From Vicinamibacterales bacterium (lineage in GTDB: Bacteria > Acidobacteriota > Vicinamibacteria > Vicinamibacterales > UBA823): a DNA stretch of 64,000 nt. This document shows positions 46,699-53,649 of this stretch, one piece after another; the stretch's first letter is position 1, and every line of letters begins with the position of its first letter. The stretch lies in the NCBI GenBank assembly GCA_036012125.1, contig DASCOS010000025.1, forward strand, positions 86,741 to 150,740. Reading direction: 5' to 3'. The notes under the pieces are model-generated. The model saw only the letters and a program-made list of their open reading frames with translations, was not told the DNA's origin and searched no databases. A program made the position numbers and the translations under genes.

Positions 46699-47706
46699 TC
46701 ACAAATACTTCAGCCTTACCGCCTCACGGACCTTAGCCATCGTCAACTTCGCCTCGCCGCGAGCCCGACTCGACCCATCCAATAGGATCTCACGAATCCG
46801 CTCAGGTTTGGCGGTCAGTTCTAATCGTCGCTCTCGGATCGGATCAAGCACGGCGTTCAAGGCCCGTGCCAACGTTTCCTTGACCTCAACATCCCCAACT
46901 TTGCCTGCACGGTAGCGGGTCTTAAGGTCCTCCACCTCCGCTATGTCACGGTTAAAAGCATCGTGGTACATAAAGACGGGGTTGCCTTCAACTGTGCCCG
47001 GGATATCAGCACGCACCCTTTTGGGATCTGTATACATCCGTTTCACTTTCTTACGCACCGTTTCTGCATCATCAGAAAGATTAATCGCGTTGTCGTAACT
47101 CTTGCTCATCTTCCGATTATCGAGCCCTGGCAGCCTCGGGAAGTGTGTCAACAATGGTTGTGGCTCTACAAAAACCTCGCCGTAAAAGCTGTGAAAGCGG
47201 CGGACGACTTCACGGGTTAGTTCGAGGTGCGGCACCTGGTCCTCGCCAACCGGCACGTAGTGCGCCTGATACATGATGATGTCAGCACCCTGCAGTAACG
47301 GATATCCGAGGAACCCGAGCGTGGATAGGTCCTTCTCAGTGAGTTCTTCGATCTGCTCCTTGTAGGTTGGCACCCGCTCCAACCACGGCGTCGGCACGAT
47401 CATTGACAGCAACAGATATAGCTCTGCATGCTCCGGTACCAGTGACTGAACGAAGAATGTGCTGCGCTCGGGATCGAGTCCGGCGGCGATCCAATCCGTC
47501 ACGTTGTCAAGCGCGTAGTCAGTTAACCCTTCGGTGTTGCCATACTCACTGGTGAGCGCGTGCCAGTCGGCCACAAAGTAGAAACACTCGTACTTGGCTT
47601 GCAGCTCAGCCCAATTGCCGAGCGCACCGGCCAAGTGACCAAGATGCATCTTGCCCGTCGGACGCATACCGGAGAGAACGCGTTTTGTCACGGTCGCAGT
47701 AGCCAT
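46699..47706 (-). CDS. trpS: tryptophanyl-tRNA synthetase
   Basis: Class Ic synthetase of 335 residues. SGMRPTGKMHLGHLAGAL carries the HIGH-type motif, with LLQGADIIMYQAHYVPVGEDQ and LDNRKMSKSYDNAINLSD (KMSKS). Length is normal. ATG 47706 overlaps the end of the protease gene by 19 bp; GTG 47691, which overlaps that gene's stop as GTGA, is a credible alternative start directly before TKRVLSGMRP. No tryptophan attenuator is seen upstream because the leader lies inside the protease gene. Confidence 0.96.
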   Translation of the reverse strand: MATATVTKRVLSGMRPTGKMHLGHLAGALGNWAELQAKYECFYFVADWHALTSEYGNTEGLTDYALDNVTDWIAAGLDPERSTFFVQSLVPEHAELYLLLSMIVPTPWLERVPTYKEQIEELTEKDLSTLGFLGYPLLQGADIIMYQAHYVPVGEDQVPHLELTREVVRRFHSFYGEVFVEPQPLLTHFPRLPGLDNRKMSKSYDNAINLSDDAETVRKKVKRMYTDPKRVRADIPGTVEGNPVFMYHDAFNRDIAEVEDLKTRYRAGKVGDVEVKETLARALNAVLDPIRERRLELTAKPERIREILLDGSSRARGEAKLTMAKVREAVRLKYL

Positions 47707-48374
47707 GTGAGAAACGAATAGGGTGGGCCGATGATCGTCATAAGGTTGTCGGTCAGGATGAGCGCATACAAAATCAGGAAACCATAGGGACGCAAGAGGC
47801 GGTCGAACGAGTTAGACAAGGTCGCCGGCAATAACCCGCCCAGGACATTGCCTCCATCGAGTGGCGGCACTGGAATCATATTGAAGACCGCTAACAGCAG
47901 GTTAACCTGGAACGCCAAGTGCGCGATCCAGTGGAGAATCGGTTCAGGCCCACCGTCGCCGATATTAAGCCAACCGGCTTCCAGAACACCCAGCGCCCAA
48001 GCCGCCAACACGGCCAGAGCGATGTTGCTCGCCGGACCCGCCGCCGCCACCAGCACAAAGTCGCGCCGGCCGCGACCGAGCCCGGCGATGTTCACCGGCA
48101 CAGGCTTCGCCCAGCCAAGAATCGGGACGCCAGTGGAAAACGCGACCAGGGGCAGAACGACCGTGCCGACTGGATCAATGTGGACCAGTGGGTTAAGCGA
48201 GACCCGGCCGAGCAATCGCGCTGTCGGATCGCCGAGCCGGTCGGCGGTCCACGCATGAGCCGTTTCATGCACGGTCAACGAAAGCAACAAAACCAGAAAA
48301 ACAGCGAGGAGGTCAATGACGTTGAAATCGAGCAACGTCCAAGGATAAGGCCTGTGGCCGGACAGAGCAACCAA
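47688..48374 (-). CDS. site-2 protease family (M50) membrane metalloprotease
   Basis: Polytopic membrane protein of 228 residues. The zinc motif HETAHAW (HExxH) lies in helix 1 near 36-42, followed by LGDPTARLLGRVSLNPLVHIDPVG and the third ligand region FNMIPVPPLDGG. This is the compact, PDZ-less M50B form, common next to trpS and scpA in many bacteria; its substrate is unknown. The start seems to be TTG 48374. It lies 16 bp after uvrC. Confidence 0.9.
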   Translation of the reverse strand: MVALSGHRPYPWTLLDFNVIDLLAVFLVLLLSLTVHETAHAWTADRLGDPTARLLGRVSLNPLVHIDPVGTVVLPLVAFSTGVPILGWAKPVPVNIAGLGRGRRDFVLVAAAGPASNIALAVLAAWALGVLEAGWLNIGDGGPEPILHWIAHLAFQVNLLLAVFNMIPVPPLDGGNVLGGLLPATLSNSFDRLLRPYGFLILYALILTDNLMTIIGPPYSFLTWLLRP

Positions 48375-48390
48375 TCACTGATTGGTGACG

Positions 48391-50211
48391 CTATCGCGAC
48401 ATAGCAAAATAGGCTAAGACAGAATCAGCGGTGTGCGCACCAACAGCGGCGGTCAATTCTTCGCGTGTGGCCCGCCGAACCCCTGCTAGGCTCCCGAATC
48501 GATTCAATAGCCTGCGGCGACGATGTGGTCCAACCCCGGGCACCTCATCGAGTTCCGATCTAAGAATCCGCTTACTGCGTGCCTTTCGATGAAAAGTCAC
48601 CGCAAAGCGGTGCGCCTCGTCTCGGATCCGCTGAAGCATATGGAGGGCAACGCTCGATGACGGTAGAGCGATCGGGTCAGACCGGTCACGCATCACAACT
48701 AGCTCTTCTCGCTTGGCGATACCGATTGCCACAAGATTACCAAGGCCAAGTTCCTGAAACGCCCCATAAGCAGCAGAGAGCTGTCCCTTCCCTCCGTCAA
48801 CGATTACGAGGTCCGGAAACGGCCCACCCTCTTCGAGCAAGCGCCGATAACGCCGAAGGATAACTTCGTGCATCGCTGCGAAATCATCGGGGTTCCCAGT
48901 ACCACCGTTCTGACGAACAAGATATTTCCGGTACTCCCGGCGCACCATCCTTCCATCCTCACTAACAGCCATCGCCCCGACAGTCTCACTGCCCTGAATT
49001 GTCGAAATGTCGAAACATTCGATGCGACGGGGTGCTGTTGCGAGACCAAGTGCTTCCCTGAGCTCTTCAACTGCTGCACCATGGACGGCCGCATCACTAC
49101 TGAACCGCGTTTCGTAAGCTAACGTGGCGTTTCGAGCGGCGAGTTCTAATAGCCTACGCTTGTCGCCCTGTTTCGGCACCACCAAGCGCACCCGGCGGCC
49201 ACCCTGCGACGAAAGCCATCCTTCAAGAGCAACAGGCTCATCCAGAACCATCGGCACGTGGACTTCAGGCGGCGGTGGGCGTTCCTCGTAGAACTGCTGC
49301 ACACCAGCCTGAAGAACCGCAGCATCACCGTCTGTATCCAGCGACGTAGTCTCAGCAACCAACTCAATGCGTTCAATCACACGACCACGCCGCATCTGAA
49401 ATACCTGAATGACAGCACCCTCAGGCCCCACATGAGCGCCGAAAACATCACGATCACCAAGTTTAGTAGTCGACATCTTCTGTTGGCGGGCACGAAGAGT
49501 CTCGACCGTTCGGATAGCGTCTCGCCACTGCGCCGCTTCTTCAAATCTCTCCGCTTCAGCAGCAGCATGCATCCGCACCTTGAGCTGCTGGTTCAACTCA
49601 GCGTTACGCCCGCCCAAAAAGAACTTGGTGTCTTCCACGGCCTGCGCATAGCGTTCAGGAGAGCAAAGTTCAGATACACAGGGCGCGATGCACCGTTTGA
49701 TGTCGTACTCGAGGCAAGGTCGCCCCCGCCGACCAGTAATAACTTCGTTGCACGACCTGATCCCAAAAAGACGATGCGTAAGTGACATGGTCTTACGAGC
49801 TAACCGAGTCGGCAAGAAAGGGCCCGCGTAGAATGCACCGTCGCGCTCGACACGACGGGCCACAAGCACTCGCGGACATGCTTCATTCGTTGTCAGTTGG
49901 AGATAGCTGTAATTCTTGTCGTCTCGTAATAACACGTTGTACTTGGGTGACCGCTGCTTAATTAGATGATTTTCGAGCGCCAAGGCCTCAACAACAGAAT
50001 CAGTGACAATAACCTCGAGCCCGGCGATTTCTTCAAGCAAGGCATCTAACCTCGGACTTGTTCCGTACGCTGTCGTATAACTACGGACTCGATCGCGAAG
50101 CGTACGCGCCTTACCAATGTAAATTGTGTCACCAGCACGATTGGTATACAGATAGACTCCAGGGTGCTTCGGTAAACAATTGATCTGGTGCTTGAGATTC
50201 CCGATAGGCAT
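48391..50211 (-). CDS. uvrC: excinuclease ABC subunit C
   Basis: Endonuclease of nucleotide-excision repair making both incisions around lesions bound by UvrAB. The N-terminal GIY-YIG domain (GVYLYTNRAGDTIYIGKA, 18-35), a cysteine cluster near 150-175, a UVR motif (about 207-240), the RNase H-like C-terminal nuclease (RIECFDISTIQGSETVGAM, VIVDGGKGQLSAA) and a helix-hairpin-helix end (ELDEVPGVGPHRRRRLLNRFGSL) are all present. 606 residues. ATG 50211. It starts the long minus-strand run. uvrA lies 6 kb away; uvrB is not in the window. Confidence 0.96.
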   Translation of the reverse strand: MPIGNLKHQINCLPKHPGVYLYTNRAGDTIYIGKARTLRDRVRSYTTAYGTSPRLDALLEEIAGLEVIVTDSVVEALALENHLIKQRSPKYNVLLRDDKNYSYLQLTTNEACPRVLVARRVERDGAFYAGPFLPTRLARKTMSLTHRLFGIRSCNEVITGRRGRPCLEYDIKRCIAPCVSELCSPERYAQAVEDTKFFLGGRNAELNQQLKVRMHAAAEAERFEEAAQWRDAIRTVETLRARQQKMSTTKLGDRDVFGAHVGPEGAVIQVFQMRRGRVIERIELVAETTSLDTDGDAAVLQAGVQQFYEERPPPPEVHVPMVLDEPVALEGWLSSQGGRRVRLVVPKQGDKRRLLELAARNATLAYETRFSSDAAVHGAAVEELREALGLATAPRRIECFDISTIQGSETVGAMAVSEDGRMVRREYRKYLVRQNGGTGNPDDFAAMHEVILRRYRRLLEEGGPFPDLVIVDGGKGQLSAAYGAFQELGLGNLVAIGIAKREELVVMRDRSDPIALPSSSVALHMLQRIRDEAHRFAVTFHRKARSKRILRSELDEVPGVGPHRRRRLLNRFGSLAGVRRATREELTAAVGAHTADSVLAYFAMSR

Positions 50212-50342
50212 GGGCTAAACTGCCATCACGGCTGGAGTCGTCTCGTTCGGCTGGCGCTTACGTTACCAATGGAGCAAGTTGCAGACCAGCGCATTGTAAT
50301 TACGCAATCCCACGATTCTACCTTCGATTCTTCCGGGTTTTG

Positions 50343-50945
50343 ATGACATTTACTGGCGCGATCGGCGCACTCTGCATGTTTCCGCTAAGCGCACTTATCT
50401 CGGTAAGTGTCGCGCTGCGTGTGCACCCGAACGTACTCACTATCGTGGGTGTTCTAATCAATATTCTTGCAGCTTGGGCGCTAGCACTTGGTCGGTTCAC
50501 GCTGGCCGGTACAATCATGGTCGTAGCGAATCTTTTTGACTTTATCGACGGCAAGGTTGCCGAACAGTTGAAGTTGGTATCAGCATTCGGCGGCTTTTGG
50601 GATTCAGTGATGGACCGCTTTTCTGATATCTCACTTTTTATTGGCCTCATCTATCTCTACGCGCAACTCGGCCGAACTGACTACGTTATGATCACCGCTC
50701 TCACGATGATGTTCTCGGTACTCACAAGCTATACACGCGCTCGTGCTGAATCGCTCATCGTAAAGTGCAAGGTCGGTTTCATGGAGCGCCCTGAGCGCAT
50801 CATGTTGTTTATGATTGGCGCGTTTACCAATCGGATGGCGGCGGTCCTCTGGGTGATCGCCGTGCTCTCGATCCTCACCGTCGCCGACCGAATAATCTAC
50901 ACGTGGCGAGAATTGAACCACGGCCAGGTTGGAACTCTGACATGA
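50343..50945 (+). CDS. CDP-alcohol phosphatidyltransferase family protein with variant motif
   Basis: A 200-residue membrane enzyme with five or six helices. The family signature DxxDGxxAR(x8)GxxxDxxxD appears as DFIDGKVAE, eight residues, then GGFWDSVMD. All four Asp are present but the Arg after Ala is Glu. It should move a phosphatidyl or similar group from a CDP-alcohol to a small alcohol (inositol, glycerol-phosphate or another); the variant leaves the acceptor open. ATG 50343 follows an in-frame TTG 50340; no strong ribosome site is seen. It overlaps the next gene by ATGA. Confidence 0.8.
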   Translation: MTFTGAIGALCMFPLSALISVSVALRVHPNVLTIVGVLINILAAWALALGRFTLAGTIMVVANLFDFIDGKVAEQLKLVSAFGGFWDSVMDRFSDISLFIGLIYLYAQLGRTDYVMITALTMMFSVLTSYTRARAESLIVKCKVGFMERPERIMLFMIGAFTNRMAAVLWVIAVLSILTVADRIIYTWRELNHGQVGTLT

Positions 50946-51145
50946 AAATGAGTCGTGCACTCACCTGGCCGTCGGTCATCCTGTGGAACGCTTTGTTCTG
51001 GACCTACGACCGCGCCACTTGGCAGTACGACCTTATGGTCATCGCCATCCTCGCATTCGTCTGGCTCACGCCACCAACATGGTTGGGCGACCCAACCGCG
51101 AGTGGTGAAGGCCTCGTTGGCTGGGTGCTAACCCTGATCAACTAG
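50942..51145 (+). CDS. 67-residue membrane protein coupled to the phosphatidyltransferase
   Basis: Small protein beginning MKMSRALTWPSVILWNALFW, with a second hydrophobic run (YDLMVIAILAFVWLTPPTW) and a third weak one at the end. The aromatic-rich content suggests a membrane-interface protein. ATG 50942 overlaps the previous stop as ATGA, so it is probably co-translated with the phosphatidyltransferase and may be a partner. No family is recognised. An in-frame start further up (50903) would lie inside the previous gene and is rejected. Confidence 0.7.
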   Translation: MKMSRALTWPSVILWNALFWTYDRATWQYDLMVIAILAFVWLTPPTWLGDPTASGEGLVGWVLTLIN

Positions 51146-51174
51146 TGCAATCCAAGTAACCGACCCACTGGGTC

Positions 51175-51738
51175 CTAGACATCATCACGCTCATCGTGAC
51201 CACCCAAGTCGAGACTCCTACCACTAAAGTTTAGGTCGTGCGAGCTAATCTTGTCGTGAAGCAAACGCCGGGCTTCACTATAGTACTCCTGCGGCACAAT
51301 TAGCGACCGCGCTAGACAGCGGATCCGATCAACCACTACTAGAGTGACTCGATCGCCTTCACGCCAAGTTAACCCGCCGATTCTTGAATAAGGCACAAAC
51401 CCACTGTCTATCCAGATTCCATCTTGGTAGAACCCGCGCGCAATCCGGAGACTGAGCGGAATCGCGTAAGCATAGTAAAGAAACATCATTCCTTCGCCGA
51501 ATACCTGCAGTGGGGACCGTCCTTGAACGACAAGTTTGAAAGCAACAAGGAGGCCGAGCACAACACCGATCGACATGAGAAGACCATAGAACGGTGGAGG
51601 TGAACCTTTCCAGGTCAGGAGAGCCGTCGGCCGCAGCCGCCTGGCTCTGATAAACGACCAAGCAACCCGAACATTAGCGACAAGAAACCCTGCCCCCAAG
51701 AACAGAAGCAGCGTCGAAAGCAGCTCAGGAAGAGACAT
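51175..51738 (-). CDS. membrane protein of unknown function with PH-like C-terminus
   Basis: A 187-residue protein with three or four hydrophobic segments (about 4-26, 49-68, 78-98) followed by a beta-rich cytoplasmic part (IWIDSGFVPYSRIGGLTWREGD, VTLVVVD) of the kind seen in bacterial PH-like or DUF5673-type proteins, and a helical RLLHDKI end. The tail is acidic (GGHDERDDV). I cannot name the family with confidence. ATG 51738, 30 bp downstream of efp on the same strand, suggests co-transcription. Confidence 0.65.
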   Translation of the reverse strand: MSLPELLSTLLLFLGAGFLVANVRVAWSFIRARRLRPTALLTWKGSPPPFYGLLMSIGVVLGLLVAFKLVVQGRSPLQVFGEGMMFLYYAYAIPLSLRIARGFYQDGIWIDSGFVPYSRIGGLTWREGDRVTLVVVDRIRCLARSLIVPQEYYSEARRLLHDKISSHDLNFSGRSLDLGGHDERDDV

Positions 51739-51768
51739 CGAGCTAGTTCAGGAATTGGTACCTAACGC

Positions 51769-52332
51769 CTAAACTCGTGATTGATAGTCGCCTGTTTCCG
51801 TGTTCACACGAATGGTATCGCCTATGTTGATAAAAGCTGGCACCTGAACAACCAACCCCGTCTCAAGCTTAGCCGGCTTAATTTGTGCACTAGCCGTCGC
51901 CCCCTTAATGGAGGGCGGGGTATCCTCAACTTTTAACTCCACAGTCTGCGGCAAATCGATGCCCACTGGTTCTTCACCATAGAACTGTACTCGGATTAGA
52001 CCGTTTGGAATTAAGTAGCGAGTTGTATTTCCGAGGACATCGCCAGACATGTGCGTTTGCTCAAAGGTTTCCGTATCCATGAAGTGATAACCGCCACCGT
52101 CCTCGTAAAGATACTGCATCTCGCGATCATCGAGTACAGCACGCTCGACAGTGTCCTCAGAGCGAAACTTGTGATCCGCTGAGGCTCCGGAACGAATGTT
52201 CAGCATTCTGGCCTGAACGAACCCTCGTCCTTTTCCTGGAGTTAAATGGGTAAGCTCAAGAAGACGCAACAGGTCATTCCCCAACTTAATCAGCATCCCC
52301 TTTCGGAGCCGCGTAGCTTGAATTGAACTCAC
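51769..52332 (-). CDS. efp: translation elongation factor P
   Basis: A 187-residue three-domain factor that rescues ribosomes stalled at proline runs. The tip loop LTPGKGRGFVQ keeps the modifiable Lys of the PGKG motif; the C-terminal OB domain ends DTIRVNTETGDYQSRV. GTG 52332 (SSIQATRLRKGM) is chosen: AGGGGG lies 7 nt upstream and the length then matches the family. A longer frame to 52365 adds eleven unlikely residues. The Lys-type loop fits modification by EpmA/B or none; no such gene is in the window. Confidence 0.94.
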   Translation of the reverse strand: MSSIQATRLRKGMLIKLGNDLLRLLELTHLTPGKGRGFVQARMLNIRSGASADHKFRSEDTVERAVLDDREMQYLYEDGGGYHFMDTETFEQTHMSGDVLGNTTRYLIPNGLIRVQFYGEEPVGIDLPQTVELKVEDTPPSIKGATASAQIKPAKLETGLVVQVPAFINIGDTIRVNTETGDYQSRV

Positions 52333-52503
52333 CGAACCGCCCCCTACGGTGTACCGAGCACCCATTGAAACAGAGCAACTGATCGTAGCATAAGGCCGTT
52401 AAGGCCTCTTACATGGGCCTAGCGACCAGATTGTCGTATGCTGGAAGGGAGAGAGTCCCAGTATCTTGTGGGTGGCACCACCCCAAACCGTCGAGGAGCA
52501 TTT

Positions 52504-53649
52504 ATGAAACACACTCTGCTTGCTTGCCTACTCTTTGTGTCTGGCGTTGTCGCAGGCCTAGTGCTCTCCGGTCAGCTTCAGGTCACCGAAGAATCCTCGG
52601 CTCGTCCAGCGCCGGAAGTAGTGCAATCTAGGGCTACAGCAGTCCCTACCGTGACCTTGCCAGATTTCAGCGACGTCGCAGCAGCCCGGGTACCTAGTGT
52701 AATCAACATTTCGTCACAAACCGTTGAGCGGCAGTCGACGTCGCCATTTTTCAACGACCCCTTCTTTAACTATTTTTTTGGTAACGAGCCAAACCTGTTC
52801 GGTCAGCAGCAACGCACGAGCCTCGGTTCGGGGGTCATCGTATCAACGGATGGTTATATCCTCACAAACAACCATGTAGTAGGAAGTGCCGATGCCGAAG
52901 TCACAGTGACTCTGCCTGATAATCGGGAATTACCAGCAATCGTCGTCGGCGTGGACCAGTGGACCGACATCGCCCTACTGAAAATCGAAGCCGACGGGCT
53001 TCCGGTTCCACCCTGGGGTGACTCGTCTACGATCCGCGTAGCAGAATGGGTACTCGCCATCGGTAATCCATTTCAACTAGACCAGACCGTTACCCTTGGA
53101 ATCATCAGCGCCGTCCGGCGCGCAAATCTAGGCATCACGACTTACGAAGACTTCATTCAGACAGATGCCGCCATCAATGAAGGGAACTCTGGCGGCGCCT
53201 TGATCAACGGACGCGGTGAACTCATCGGGATTAATACAGCAATCTTCACACAAAGCGGAGGCGACCAAGGGGTGGGCTTCGCGGTGCCGAGCAACTTAGC
53301 CCGGCGTGTCATGGACGATCTCGTTACGTACGGAGAGGTACAAAGGGGTTCCATCGGCTACATTGAGCTTGCACCACTGACTAATCGGCAAGCCGAACAA
53401 CTCGGCATGCCTGATGACCGCGGCGCACTGGTCTCGCGCATGCGGCGTGACACTCCCGCTTACGATGCCGGTATCCGCCCCGGTGACGTTATAGTCGCTT
53501 TCAATGACGAACCGGTAGACGACGCATCTCACCTACTGCGGTTGCTTGCGGACGCACCAATCGGTGAAGCCGTCGTGCTAACGGGTTCTCGGGAAGGACG
53601 GGAAGTCATTTTCGATGTGGAAATCGGTCGGGCAGGAAGCCGCCGCTAG
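52504..53649 (+). CDS. HtrA/DegQ-type periplasmic serine protease with one PDZ domain
   Basis: A 381-residue envelope quality-control protease. An N-terminal signal-anchor (LLACLLFVSGVVAGLVLSG) is followed by a Pro/Ala linker and trypsin-like domain with the triad His in LTNNHVV, Asp in WTDIALL, Ser in EGNSGGAL. The LA-loop region contains FFNDPFFNYFFG. A single PDZ (about 285-375) includes RGALVSRM and AGIRPGDVIVAF. ATG 52504 has GAGGAG 5-6 nt upstream, and a short GGGTG/CACCC hairpin sits just before it. Its stop shares a CTAG tetranucleotide with the uvrA stop. Confidence 0.93.
   Translation: MKHTLLACLLFVSGVVAGLVLSGQLQVTEESSARPAPEVVQSRATAVPTVTLPDFSDVAAARVPSVINISSQTVERQSTSPFFNDPFFNYFFGNEPNLFGQQQRTSLGSGVIVSTDGYILTNNHVVGSADAEVTVTLPDNRELPAIVVGVDQWTDIALLKIEADGLPVPPWGDSSTIRVAEWVLAIGNPFQLDQTVTLGIISAVRRANLGITTYEDFIQTDAAINEGNSGGALINGRGELIGINTAIFTQSGGDQGVGFAVPSNLARRVMDDLVTYGEVQRGSIGYIELAPLTNRQAEQLGMPDDRGALVSRMRRDTPAYDAGIRPGDVIVAFNDEPVDDASHLLRLLADAPIGEAVVLTGSREGREVIFDVEIGRAGSRR

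Noticed and set aside
50270..50344. 24-residue leader frame from ATG 50270 whose TGA overlaps the phosphatidyltransferase start
   Set aside because: No ribosome site and no attenuator-like codon run; the TGATG overlap alone is too weak.
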